In this document: piece by piece, positions 56,301-64,000 of the stretch
How positions within the stretch are numbered: position 1 is the stretch's first letter
Layout of the letters: the number at the start of each line of letters is the position of its first letter
Assembly (NCBI RefSeq): GCF_003814915.1
Contig: NZ_RKQK01000001.1
Span: 512,031-576,030 of the forward strand
From: Pacificibacter maritimus
Lineage (GTDB): Bacteria; Pseudomonadota; Alphaproteobacteria; Rhodobacterales; Rhodobacteraceae
Reading direction: 5' to 3'
Length of the DNA: 64,000 nt
The notes under the pieces: generated by a model
The model's input: only the letters and a program-made list of their open reading frames with translations
Databases searched by the model: none
Told to the model about the DNA's origin: nothing
Program-made: the position numbers and the translations under genes

Positions 56301-56930
56301 TTAATGCATTGCAGCAATCAAACGGCCCAAAGCAGCACTTGGATCGTCTTGGCCCCAGATCTCATCGCCTATGGCAAAGAAATCGGTATGCGGCGCAAGG
56401 GTTTTGATCGTCTCGGCGTCCAAAGCACCCTCGGCGACGACTGGCACTTCGATCATCTGTGACCACCATTCAAACAGCTCCTTTTCGGCCTGCTCGCCTG
56501 TGCCCAAAGCATTCGGGCCCGCAGGTCCAAAGGCGATATAATCTGCGCCGATCTCGCCTGCTGTCATGCCGTCATGGCGGGTCGCACCACAATAGGCGCC
56601 AACGATTGCGTCTGCGCCCAAGGTTTTACGCACTTCGCGCACAGAACGCGCGCCATCAAGCAAATGAACGCCGTCAAGCCCGTGCTTTTCCGCTAACGCC
56701 ACGTGGGAATCGATCACAATCGCCACATCTTTCGCATGGCAGATTTCGCGCAGTGCATCGGCTGCGCGGCCCAATTCAACTTCGTCTTTGCTGGCCATAG
56801 CCATGCGCACACAGCCGATGTCGTGATCCGCTAGAACTTTTTCCAGCTTGGCAGGAAAGCTGTCCAAATCGAATGCCGCAGGCGTCAAAAGGTAGATTTG
56901 TGGCACTTCGGGTTGAGATTGGTCAGACAT
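56301..56930 (-). CDS. ThiE/TenI-fold protein with degenerate active-site motifs
   Basis: The start at 56930 (MSDQSQPEVPQ) gives 209 residues; the frame extends upstream into the trmJ promoter region and is not used. The TIM-barrel pattern follows thiamine-phosphate synthase: IYLLTPAAFDL at the start, DVAIVIDSHVALA near residue 72, GLDGVHLLDG where ThiE has HLGQ-D, and DYIAFGPAGPNALGTG where ThiE has a phosphate-binding GPIFPTxTK segment. Several ThiE residues are therefore changed. It may be a TenI-like aminase relative or another barrel enzyme; thiamine synthesis is uncertain. Confidence 0.75.
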   Translation of the reverse strand: MSDQSQPEVPQIYLLTPAAFDLDSFPAKLEKVLADHDIGCVRMAMASKDEVELGRAADALREICHAKDVAIVIDSHVALAEKHGLDGVHLLDGARSVREVRKTLGADAIVGAYCGATRHDGMTAGEIGADYIAFGPAGPNALGTGEQAEKELFEWWSQMIEVPVVAEGALDAETIKTLAPHTDFFAIGDEIWGQDDPSAALGRLIAAMH

Positions 56931-57086
56931 GGGCGACTCCTTTGGCTTTGGGTCGATATAACGTGTTTGTGGCCCCTGTGAAAGCCTTTGCGCATCACGC
57001 TTGGCTTGCGATTTTGTGCGCTTGGCCCTAACACAAGCGAAAGCAGTTTTGCACCAGACGACAACCACCACAAAGGGCCTTTTGTA

Positions 57087-57863
57087 ATGTCAGATACAAT
57101 GTCAGACGATAGCCAAGATTTTGACGTGACAGGTCCAACCCCGACCTTTGTTTTGGTACGCCCGCAAATGGGTGAAAACATCGGCGGTGCCGCGCGGGCG
57201 ATGTGGAATTTCGGTCTTGATCGGATGCGTATCGTTGATCCGCGTGATGGCTGGCCCAGCCAAAAAGCCATCGCCATGGCCTCTGGCGCAGGGCGTTTAC
57301 TGGACGAAGCAGGCATGTATGACACCGTGCCCGATGCTTTGGCCGATTGTGATTTCGTTTTTGCGACCACAGCCCGTATGCGTGATATCACCAAACCAGT
57401 GATGTCCCCTGAGCGCGCCATGGAACATGCGCGTGCGATCATCGCCAAAGGCGGCAAGGTCGGGGTGATGTTCGGGCCTGAACGCGCGGGACTGGAAAAC
57501 GAAGATGTCATCCACGCCAATGCGCTAATAACAGTGCCGATAAATCCAGAGTTTCCATCCCTGAATTTGGCACAATGTGTTTTGCTGACCGCCTATGAAT
57601 GGCGCCGCCAAACCGCTGATATCATCCCTGAAGTGGTTGAAATGGCGGGCACGGATTGGGCGGGCCATGTGGAAATGGAAAAGATGGGGGATCACTACGA
57701 GGAGACGCTCGAACAAGCTGGTTTCTTTTTCCCAGAAGCCAAAGCCGCCAGCATGAAATTGAACCTGCGCAACATGTGGTCGCGTATGCCGATGACCAAA
57801 ATGGATGTGCAGATGATGCACGGGATCATGCGCCAGATGAAGCGTTGGAAAGATCGCGGATAG
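57087..57863 (+). CDS. trmJ: tRNA 2'-O-methyltransferase TrmJ
   Basis: The start at 57087 (MSDTMSDDS) gives 258 residues, with a second ATG four codons on. It is a SPOUT enzyme with the trefoil-knot motifs TFVLVRPQMGENIGGAARAM, VGVMFGPERAGLENED and NPEFPSLNLAQCVLL. TrmJ methylates position 32 of tRNA. The C-terminal helical extension is short. It is divergent from the ThiE-like gene and followed by a terminator. Confidence 0.93.
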   Translation: MSDTMSDDSQDFDVTGPTPTFVLVRPQMGENIGGAARAMWNFGLDRMRIVDPRDGWPSQKAIAMASGAGRLLDEAGMYDTVPDALADCDFVFATTARMRDITKPVMSPERAMEHARAIIAKGGKVGVMFGPERAGLENEDVIHANALITVPINPEFPSLNLAQCVLLTAYEWRRQTADIIPEVVEMAGTDWAGHVEMEKMGDHYEETLEQAGFFFPEAKAASMKLNLRNMWSRMPMTKMDVQMMHGIMRQMKRWKDRG

Positions 57864-57892
57864 CGCACAGACCTTGGCAGGATCACTATTTA

Positions 57893-57924
57893 CGCCGCTG
57901 CGGCTCCAAGTCGCGGCGGTTTTT
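57893..57924 (+). terminator. Rho-independent terminator after trmJ
   Basis: CGCCGC (57893-57898) pairs with GCGGCG (57913-57918), with an inner CGGCT/AGTCG pairing, followed by five T residues. It lies 30 bp past the trmJ stop. Confidence 0.75.
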
Positions 57925-58061
57925 GCCATTTTGGCCCGTTTGAGTGGCCAAAGCAGGCGTTTGATGCCTTGCCCTTCGCCCTTTCGCTGCCTAGTTTCTC
58001 ACGCAACACAGGCCTGTCCCCTCATCTCGGTGAGGCATTGCTTTTAAAGAGGTTCGCATTC

Positions 58062-59216
58062 ATGGCGCAAAAACCAAACAGCACACGCAGCATTTTCCAA
58101 GAGGTCGGCACAGATGAAAAAGCCGTCGCAGCCCCAAAAGGTGGTCTGATCGATACAGGGCGTGCAGGGGCGCGCAAAGGCATCCGCGCTTGGCTGATAC
58201 TCTTGTTTGCTATGGTGCTTTTGATGATTGCTGTTGGAGGCATGACGCGGCTTACAGATTCAGGTCTGTCGATCACAGAATGGAAACCTGTGACAGGGGC
58301 CATGCCGCCCATGTCTGCCGAACATTGGGCATCTGAATTTGAAAAATATCAACAAATTCCAGAGTATAAGCTGCAAAACGAAGGGATGTCCCTGTCAGAA
58401 TTCAAAACCATCTATTGGTGGGAATGGGGCCATCGCCAACTTGGGCGCACTATTGGGCTTGTGTGGTTTTTGGGCTTTGCAGGCTTTGCTTTGGCGCGAA
58501 AAATCCCGACAGGCTGGACCAAAAAACTTTTGTTCATCGGCGCTTTGGGCGGGCTGCAAGGCGCGATTGGCTGGTGGATGGTTGCCTCTGGTTTGACAGG
58601 GGATCGTTTGGATGTGGCCTCATACCGATTGGCCACGCATCTGGGGCTGGCCTTTGTTATTTTCGGATTTATCACTTGGTATGTGTTTGAACTTGGCAGG
58701 TCGCAAACGGATCTGATGCAGGCGCGGCGTCATAAAGATGCAAAGCTTGTCACCAAGGCCACAGGCATGATGCATCTGGCGTTTTTACAAATCTTGTTGG
58801 GTGCTTTGGTTGCGGGCATTGATGCTGGGCGCGGCTTCACAGATTGGCCTTTGATGGGGGGGCAGTTTTTGCCGCCCGATCCCTTGAGCCTGACGCCTGT
58901 GTGGCGCAATTTCTTTGAAGATGCAGGGCTTGTGCAATTCATGCACCGTATGATGGGCTATATCTTATTTGCTTACGGCATGTTGGTATGGATTAAGGGA
59001 CGGAAATCGGCCAATCGCAGTACCCAAGCTGCCTTTAATATGATGGCAGCTGTGCTGTTTTTGCAGATGGTTTTGGGCATTGTCACGGTTTTGAATGGCG
59101 CGCCTATGCACTTTGGTTTGGCGCATCAACTGGGGGCAGTCGCGCTGTTTGTGGCCATTTTGCGCGCACGTTTCCTCAGCAGCTTTCCCAAATCCCAATC
59201 TGTTCGAGGGGCATAA
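58062..59216 (+). CDS. ctaA: Haem A synthase (COX15/CtaA type)
   Basis: The start at 58062 (MAQKPNSTRS), after AAAGAGG, gives 384 residues. It has eight membrane helices in two four-helix halves. Marks are VGGMTRLTDSGLSITEWKPVTG near residue 63, EFKTIYWWEWGHRQLGR with haem-ligand His, and HRMMGYI plus HQLGAVALF in the second half. It oxidises haem O to haem A for cytochrome c oxidase. It starts an operon with the carboxypeptidase and thioesterase. Confidence 0.94.
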   Translation: MAQKPNSTRSIFQEVGTDEKAVAAPKGGLIDTGRAGARKGIRAWLILLFAMVLLMIAVGGMTRLTDSGLSITEWKPVTGAMPPMSAEHWASEFEKYQQIPEYKLQNEGMSLSEFKTIYWWEWGHRQLGRTIGLVWFLGFAGFALARKIPTGWTKKLLFIGALGGLQGAIGWWMVASGLTGDRLDVASYRLATHLGLAFVIFGFITWYVFELGRSQTDLMQARRHKDAKLVTKATGMMHLAFLQILLGALVAGIDAGRGFTDWPLMGGQFLPPDPLSLTPVWRNFFEDAGLVQFMHRMMGYILFAYGMLVWIKGRKSANRSTQAAFNMMAAVLFLQMVLGIVTVLNGAPMHFGLAHQLGAVALFVAILRARFLSSFPKSQSVRGA

Positions 59217-59219
59217 TCC

Positions 59220-60698
59220 ATGAGCGCATTCACTGATCTGATGGCCTATGAGAAAATCACGCAAGCGCTAGGATCTGTCGCGGGGCGGCTGAACTGGGAT
59301 CAAGAAACAATCATGCCAGCAGGCGCCAGTGCGCAGCGCGGCGAAGAACTGGCGGCGATGGAAACCGTGTTGCATGCGCGGCGTACAGACCCGCGCGTGG
59401 GCGACTGGTTGGCCGCGATTGAGGGGCATGCTTTGGACCAAGTGCAGGCGGCGAACCTGCGCGAGATCAAAAAATCATATGCGCGCAACACCAAAGTGCC
59501 CGCTGCTTTGGCCGCTGAAATTGCGAAGGTGACATCATTGGCGCAAGGTGTTTGGGCCGAAGCGCGCGCAAGCGATAATTTCGCGCATTTCGCGCCGATG
59601 TTTCAACAGGTCGTCGCGCTGAAACGTGAAGAAGCCGCCGCGCTTGCTGAGGGTGGGGATCTGTATGACGCGATGCTGCAAGACTACGAGCCTGGCGCAA
59701 CAGCGGCGCAATTGTCGGATATGTTTGGCGCATTGCGCCCCCGTCTGACAGCGCTGCGTGATAAGGTTATGGGGGCCGACCAGCCCAAAGGCGTCAGCGG
59801 CACCTTTGATGCTGATGCGCAGATGGCGCTGACGCGCGAGGTGGCCAAAAGCTTTGGCTATGACTTTAATCGCGGGCGGATTGACAAGGCCGTGCATCCG
59901 TTTTCCAGCGGCTCTGGTGCCGATGTGCGCATCACCACGCGCACCTCTGAAGATGATCCATTCAATTGCCTCTATTCCACCATCCACGAGGTGGGCCACG
60001 CCTGTTACGAGCTTGGTATTGATGATCAGCATATGTTGACGCCGCTCGGTGCGGGCGTCTCTATGGGCGTGCATGAAAGCCAATCGCGTATTTATGAAAA
60101 CCAATTGGGCCGTTCGCGTGCCTATACCGAATATCTATACGGCAAAATGCGCGATAAGTTTGGCGATTTTGGCATCAAGAACGCTGATGGGTTTTACGCG
60201 GCTGTAAACCGTGTCACCCAAGGCTATATCCGCACCGAAAGTGATGAAATCCAGTATAATCTGCATGTGCTTTTGCGCTTTGATCTGGAACAGAAAATCA
60301 TCAATGGCGCGCTTGAAATTGCTGATTTGCCTGAGGCATGGAATGCAGGTTTTGAAGCTGATTTTGGCGTGAAAGTCGACAAAGTATCAAACGGCTGTTT
60401 GCAAGATGTGCATTGGCCTGTTGGGCTGTTCGGCTATTTCCCGACCTATTCATTGGGCAATGTCTATGCGGGCTGTTTGAACAAAGCTCTGCGTGATGAT
60501 CTGCCTGATTTGGACAGCAGCTTATCCCAAGGTATTACGACACCCGCCACAGATTGGCTGCGTGTTCACCTGCAACAGTTCGGTGGGCTACGCGCCCCCA
60601 ATGAAACTATTCAACATGCCTGCGGATTTGCGCCGAATGAAACGCCCTTGTTGGAGTATCTAGAGGCAAAGTTCAGCGACATATACGGTCTGTCATAA
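59220..60698 (+). CDS. M32-family metallocarboxypeptidase
   Basis: This 492-residue helical protein is a Taq-type carboxypeptidase. The zinc motif HEVGH is at residues 256-260 (with the third ligand in a later Glu, HESQSRIYENQ), and VHPFSSG, HPFS-type and IRTESDEIQYNLH motifs are typical. It removes C-terminal residues from peptides in the cytoplasm. It begins 3 bp after ctaA and its stop overlaps the thioesterase start (TAATG). Confidence 0.94.
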   Translation: MSAFTDLMAYEKITQALGSVAGRLNWDQETIMPAGASAQRGEELAAMETVLHARRTDPRVGDWLAAIEGHALDQVQAANLREIKKSYARNTKVPAALAAEIAKVTSLAQGVWAEARASDNFAHFAPMFQQVVALKREEAAALAEGGDLYDAMLQDYEPGATAAQLSDMFGALRPRLTALRDKVMGADQPKGVSGTFDADAQMALTREVAKSFGYDFNRGRIDKAVHPFSSGSGADVRITTRTSEDDPFNCLYSTIHEVGHACYELGIDDQHMLTPLGAGVSMGVHESQSRIYENQLGRSRAYTEYLYGKMRDKFGDFGIKNADGFYAAVNRVTQGYIRTESDEIQYNLHVLLRFDLEQKIINGALEIADLPEAWNAGFEADFGVKVDKVSNGCLQDVHWPVGLFGYFPTYSLGNVYAGCLNKALRDDLPDLDSSLSQGITTPATDWLRVHLQQFGGLRAPNETIQHACGFAPNETPLLEYLEAKFSDIYGLS

Positions 60699-61117
60699 TG
60701 GCAATTTTGATGGATCGCGCAGCACTTGAAGACCACCTTAGGGGCGATTTCGGCCCTCTGGGCGATGCTTTGCAGATCGAAACTGTGACGCCAGAAGCTG
60801 TGACTTTGCGCCTGACACCTCGCGCCACAGAAATTCGCCATGGCGGGACTGTGTCTGGCCCCGCTTTGTTTTTATTGGCCGATGTTGCGTTTTACATGGC
60901 GGTTTTGGCGAAGGCTGGGCCCAAGAAAATGTCAGTGACGGTCAGTGCTTCGATTGATTATCTGCGCCGACCTGCGGGTGATTTGCCTGTTTTGGGCGAA
61001 GCGCGCGTTCATAAACTGGGACGGTCATTGGCCATGGGGCAGGTTTTGATGCGCAATCCTGACAGCGATGACGTTTTGGCGCAAGCGCAGCTGACTTTTG
61101 CCTTGCCGCCAAGCTAA
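60698..61117 (+). CDS. PaaI-type hotdog-fold thioesterase
   Basis: This 139-residue protein has the hotdog fold of the PaaI family: RHGGTVSGPALFLLADVAFYMAV, with HGG and the conserved Asp, then VTVSASIDYLRRP. It probably hydrolyses an acyl-CoA. Start is on the M32 stop. No aromatic-degradation genes are near. It converges on the tandem HD-domain gene, 12 bp away. Confidence 0.88.
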   Translation: MAILMDRAALEDHLRGDFGPLGDALQIETVTPEAVTLRLTPRATEIRHGGTVSGPALFLLADVAFYMAVLAKAGPKKMSVTVSASIDYLRRPAGDLPVLGEARVHKLGRSLAMGQVLMRNPDSDDVLAQAQLTFALPPS

Positions 61118-61129
61118 ATCGCAGTCCTT

Positions 61130-62308
61130 TTACACAGCATTATGGGCAATGAACCAAGGTTCAACACGCGCACGGATAAAGGGCCAAAGGGCAGGCGCAC
61201 CACGGCTGATTTTGTCGCCGACACGGGTTTCAAGCTGTGCAAGCGTCACATTGTAAACCCGCCATGATCCACCGTCATTTGCAAGATTATGTAACACAGG
61301 CTGGGCACGATCAATGGATTTGGTAAAAATCGCTGTCGGTGTTTCGGCCTGTTCGAATTCTTCCCAAATCTGGCGCAGGGCTTTGCCTTGATCGGTGGGT
61401 AAAAGACCAAACAAGCGATCAGCGGCTTTGATTTCGGCCAGTTCTTGCGCTCTATGCGCCTCTGGCGTCACTGTGCCGTGGATCGGATTATCCCCTGCAT
61501 CAACTTCGACAATATCGTGTAAAAGCATCATCACCAGTGCCGTATAAAGATCTATATCCCCCCGCGCTTGATCCGCCAGTGTCAGGGTGTAGAGCATCAC
61601 ATGCCACGAATGTTCGCCCGAATTTTCAGGCCGAGAGCCATCCATAATCGGCGTTGCGCGCAGCACAGATTTCAAACGATCCGCTTCGCACCAATAGGCA
61701 TAGCGCTGCTCCATCACAGGATCAGTGGCACGGTTTTCAAATTTGGCCAAGGTGAAATCATACAGCGCAGGCAAAGTATCTTTGATCCGAAAAGCACGCC
61801 CAGAGCGCAGGTTTTTTTCCACAATGTCGCGTTCTTCGACAAGTTGCTTTTGTGCTCCGATACATTGCAATGCAGGGGCGAGAAAATCGATTGCTTTGGC
61901 ATATCGCGCCGTCGGGCTTTGCATGGCTTCAAATTCTTGCCAAATGGCGGTGAAGCTTTGGTATTGTTCTTTGGGCAAAAGTCCGAAAATGCGCTGTGCA
62001 GCCTTGGCTTCGGCCTGTTCAATCTCTTGGGGATTGTAAAGGATATGGATCGGATGATCGCCTGCATCTATTTCAACGATGTCATGCAAGATCAACATTT
62101 TGAGTGCCAAACACAGATCAACATCATCAGGGGCAATCGGCGCGCATAAAACCGCCAAAAGCGCTGCATGCCACGAATGTTCAGCAGAGTTTTCAAACCG
62201 CTCTCGCGTCATGATTTGATTGGCGCGCTCAACAGTTTTAAGCTTATCCGCTTCAAGCAAAAAGGCGTATTGGGCATCAAGGCGGGCTGTTTGATCGCTG
62301 GATGTCAC
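61130..62308 (-). CDS. Tandem HD-domain phosphohydrolase (YfbR-like, duplicated)
   Basis: This 392-residue protein contains two similar HD domains. The first has ENSAEHSWH (H44, H47) and LILHDIVEIDAGDHPIH (HD at 75-76); the second has ENSGEHSWH (H233, H236) and LLHDIVEVDAGDNPIH (HD at 264-265). Each half resembles the single-domain HD phosphohydrolases of the YfbR/YGK1 (5'-deoxynucleotidase) type, which are about 190 residues. All metal ligands of both domains are intact. The small unknown gene lies 1 bp upstream. Function is probably nucleotide dephosphorylation. Confidence 0.9.
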   Translation of the reverse strand: MTSSDQTARLDAQYAFLLEADKLKTVERANQIMTRERFENSAEHSWHAALLAVLCAPIAPDDVDLCLALKMLILHDIVEIDAGDHPIHILYNPQEIEQAEAKAAQRIFGLLPKEQYQSFTAIWQEFEAMQSPTARYAKAIDFLAPALQCIGAQKQLVEERDIVEKNLRSGRAFRIKDTLPALYDFTLAKFENRATDPVMEQRYAYWCEADRLKSVLRATPIMDGSRPENSGEHSWHVMLYTLTLADQARGDIDLYTALVMMLLHDIVEVDAGDNPIHGTVTPEAHRAQELAEIKAADRLFGLLPTDQGKALRQIWEEFEQAETPTAIFTKSIDRAQPVLHNLANDGGSWRVYNVTLAQLETRVGDKISRGAPALWPFIRARVEPWFIAHNAV

Positions 62309-62309
62309 G

Positions 62310-62579
62310 TTAGACTTCTACATCATCTTCTGAACTTGGTGGCGGGGCCGTAGGAGACAGCCCCGCTTTATGTTCTTTGACACGTTGCAAAATATAATCA
62401 CGGGCACGGCGTTCGGCCAATCGCACACGGGCTGCGGTGTTAAACGCTTCTTGTGTGGTTGTGGATGTTGCGCCAATCACTTGCGATACCTGTTGAATGA
62501 ACTGTTCATCGCCGATTGCATTCATAGCTTTGATTGCATCTTTGGCCAGCTCATCGGCCAGATCGTCCATGATCCCCAT
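62310..62579 (-). CDS. Small conserved protein, unknown
   Basis: This 89-residue protein (MGIMDDLADELAKDAIKAMNA) is acidic and helical, with TTTQEAFNTAARVRLAERRARDYILQRV in the middle and a Pro/Ser/acidic tail (PPPSSEDDVEV). No signal or membrane segment. I do not recognise a family. It lies between the alpha/beta-hydrolase (12 bp) and the tandem HD gene (1 bp) and is almost certainly co-transcribed with both. Confidence 0.7.
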   Translation of the reverse strand: MGIMDDLADELAKDAIKAMNAIGDEQFIQQVSQVIGATSTTTQEAFNTAARVRLAERRARDYILQRVKEHKAGLSPTAPPPSSEDDVEV

Positions 62580-62591
62580 GATTTGCGTCCT

Positions 62592-63245
62592 TTAGCGTGT
62601 GTTTTCAGTCAAACGGCGACGCACATAGGCGGTCACATGTTCGATCAATTCTTCCATGTAGTCATCTTCGAAAAAGTGGCCTGCGCCTTCGATTTCGGTA
62701 TGGGTGATGGTAATGCCTTTTTGTTCGTGCAGTTTGTTGACCAAAGCATGGGTGTCTTTGGGCGGGGCCACACGGTCGGCTGTGCCGTTGATCATCAAGC
62801 CAGATGACGGGCAGGGGGCCAAGAAAGAAAAGTCATACATATTTGCGGGCGGTGACGCTGAAATAAAGCCAGTGATTTCTGGGCGGCGCATCAAAAGTTG
62901 CATGCCGATCCAAGCGCCAAAGCTAAAGCCCGCAACCCAGCAATGTTTCGCGTTGGGGTTCAAGGATTGCAAGTAATCCAGCGCTGAGGCCGCATCAGAC
63001 AATTCGCCGATACCTTGATCATATTCGCCTTGCGACCGACCAACGCCGCGAAAGTTAAAGCGCAACACGGTAAAGCCCATTTTGTGAAAGGCGTAATGCA
63101 TATTGTACACGACTTTATTGTTCATCGTGCCGCCAAATTGCGGATGCGGGTGCAAAATAATTGCGATCGGTGCGTCTTTGGCGCGTTGGGGGTGGTAACG
63201 GCCTTCTAGGCGGCCTTCTGGGCCTGGAAAAATCACTTCGGGCAT
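62592..63245 (-). CDS. Alpha/beta-hydrolase (COG2945-like)
   Basis: This 217-residue protein belongs to the small cytoplasmic hydrolase group: HPHPQFGGTMNNKVVYN near residue 32, LRFNFRGVGRSQGEYD, the nucleophile elbow GFSFGAWIG, and GAGHFFEDD at the end. No signal peptide. Substrate unknown. It heads the hydrolase-small-HD operon and is divergent from iscR across a 334-bp gap containing an ICE element. Confidence 0.9.
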   Translation of the reverse strand: MPEVIFPGPEGRLEGRYHPQRAKDAPIAIILHPHPQFGGTMNNKVVYNMHYAFHKMGFTVLRFNFRGVGRSQGEYDQGIGELSDAASALDYLQSLNPNAKHCWVAGFSFGAWIGMQLLMRRPEITGFISASPPANMYDFSFLAPCPSSGLMINGTADRVAPPKDTHALVNKLHEQKGITITHTEIEGAGHFFEDDYMEELIEHVTAYVRRRLTENTR

Positions 63246-63579
63246 TGAGGTCCCTGTCTCCTTAGGTGTTCATATCTGTGGCTGTCGCAATGGACAGTTG
63301 CACAGTGAACGCCCTGTATGGGGTGTCGTTTTGTGCTCGTTTTGCGGACCCGTTACAGCTATAGTTGACGTATTAGCTCAGGAACTTTAGAAGCATTCTA
63401 AACTAAACGCTCTAATAGGGCGCACGAGATGTCATGGAGTTAAGGCTCCAAGGCGCTCACGTCAATGTTTTTGCACATAAATTGCCCCTTTTGCAGGGGA
63501 ATCATGGCGAATAGTATAGTGGATCACGCGACTCGTGGGCTTTGCTGCGCGCGAGAGACCCAAATTTGGAGAACGGTAC
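63246..63579. promoter_or_regulatory. 334-bp divergent intergenic region upstream of iscR
   Basis: No gene is convincing here; a frame across 63465 onward is a shadow of iscR. The stretch holds a possible -35 element TTGACG (63365-63370) just before the ICE palindrome, a second AT-rich candidate -10 (TCTAAT, 63411-63416), and the iscR ribosome site GGAG near 63568. Confidence 0.6.
63386..63402. promoter_or_regulatory. Iron-control element (ICE, Irr box)
   Basis: TTTAGAA-GCA-TTCTAAA is a perfect 7-3-7 palindrome identical to the consensus TTTAGAA-N3-TTCTAAA of the alphaproteobacterial Irr box. It overlaps the likely iscR promoter and is 178 bp before the iscR start. Irr is a haem-sensing Fur-family regulator that acts at such sites under low iron. 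Binding is inferred from the match. Confidence 0.82.
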
Positions 63580-64000
63580 ATGAAACTCTCAACAAAAGGT
63601 CGCTATGCGATGGTCGCTTTGGCGGATCTGGCGCTGCAAAAAGACGACTGCTTGCTGTCTTTATCGGAAATTTCCAAGCGCCAAGACATATCGCTGCCGT
63701 ATCTTGAACAGTTGTTCGTAAAACTGCGCCGCGCTGAATTGGTGATCTCTGTGCGCGGGCCAGGCGGTGGCTATAAATTGGCTAAATCGCCCTCTGATAT
63801 TCGTGTGTCAGATATTTTGGAAGCTGTCGATGAAACTGTATCGGCCATGCATACGGGCGCGGGCGCGTCTGGCGGCGTGTCGGGCAGTCGCGCGCAATCC
63901 ATGACCAACCGCTTATGGGAAGGTCTGTCAGCGCATGTTTACGTGTTTTTGCACCAAACGCGCTTGTCTGACATCACGGGCAACGGCTTGCGCCCTTGTC
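63580..64000 (+). CDS. iscR: Rrf2-family regulator IscR, truncated at window edge
   Basis: The first 140 residues are in the window. It opens MKLSTKGRYAMVALADLAL with the Rrf2 winged helix (LSLSEISKRQDISLPYLEQLFVKLRRAELV) and GPGGGYKLAK. The region where E. coli IscR has its three cluster cysteines (residues 92-104) reads HTGAGASGGVSGSRAQSM with no cysteine. C24 and C140 are the only cysteines seen. Rhodobacter IscR is known to have an unusual cluster ligation with few cysteines, so this fits the group. It probably heads the suf operon beyond the edge. Confidence 0.93.
   Translation, partial: MKLSTKGRYAMVALADLALQKDDCLLSLSEISKRQDISLPYLEQLFVKLRRAELVISVRGPGGGYKLAKSPSDIRVSDILEAVDETVSAMHTGAGASGGVSGSRAQSMTNRLWEGLSAHVYVFLHQTRLSDITGNGLRPC

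Overview
The window is a chromosomal segment from an alphaproteobacterium of the Rhodobacterales, probably the marine Roseobacter group. The basis is gene content and order: nifR3/dusB-ntrB-ntrC-ntrY-ntrX followed by trkA-trkH-hfq-hflX, an ispDF fusion, chpT of the CckA-ChpT-CtrA phosphorelay, olsBA, a cysteine-poor iscR, an L21 with a C-terminal extension, and DUF6456/DUF6477-type genes. GC content looks moderate by eye. Genes are tightly packed, often with 1-4 bp stop/start overlaps. I saw no rRNA, tRNA, insertion sequence, prophage, CRISPR array or integrase.

Region 1 (1-7.1 kb) is the only clearly accessory metabolic block. It is a minus-strand operon for lactose/galactoside use through the oxidative De Ley-Doudoroff route: GH42 beta-galactosidase, lactonase (SMP-30), KDPGal aldolase, KDGal kinase and a sugar 1-dehydrogenase-type SDR. 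A divergent IclR-family regulator sits beside it. The first gene, an IlvD/Edd sugar-acid dehydratase, is a deleted and frameshifted remnant, and the SDR has Asn where the catalytic Lys should be. The pathway appears to be decaying or rewired. A truncated AraC-type gene enters from the left edge.

Region 2 (7.1-27.5 kb) is mixed housekeeping: two alpha/beta hydrolases, a TetR regulator, PPK2, an acetyl-type MetA, a P-loop ATPase, two EamA transporters, guaA, the divergent DUF6477/DUF6456 pair, peroxiredoxin, lipA, a 23S-type RNA methyltransferase, a di-haem cytochrome c, a RatA/COQ10 protein, an ammonium transporter, and ispDF-pgpA-pncC.

Region 3 (27.5-40 kb) is the nitrogen-regulation cluster (dusB, ntrBC, ntrYX), then potassium uptake (trkA, trkH), then hfq-hflX. 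NtrC and NtrX both lack the GAFTGA loop that contacts sigma-54.

Region 4 (40-57 kb) holds zntB, a penicillin-acylase-family protein, a beta-hydroxyacid dehydrogenase, TerB, rlmE, rplU-rpmA with a structured leader, a GNAT acetyltransferase, obgE-proB-proA, chpT with a small divergent DUF3553 gene, and olsB-olsA for ornithine lipids.

Region 5 (57-64 kb) holds trmJ, haem A synthase, an M32 carboxypeptidase, a thioesterase, a protein with two tandem HD domains, a small unknown gene, an alpha/beta hydrolase, and the start of iscR. A perfect Irr-type iron-control element (ICE) lies upstream of iscR.

The most noteworthy signals are the broken galactonate operon, GAFTGA-less NtrC/NtrX, the ICE palindrome beside an IscR lacking the three enteric ligand cysteines, a 29-bp tandem repeat that triplicates the stop-codon end of a hydrolase gene, the rplU leader hairpins, and the duplicated HD-domain protein. 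I found no convincing new defence or mobile system.
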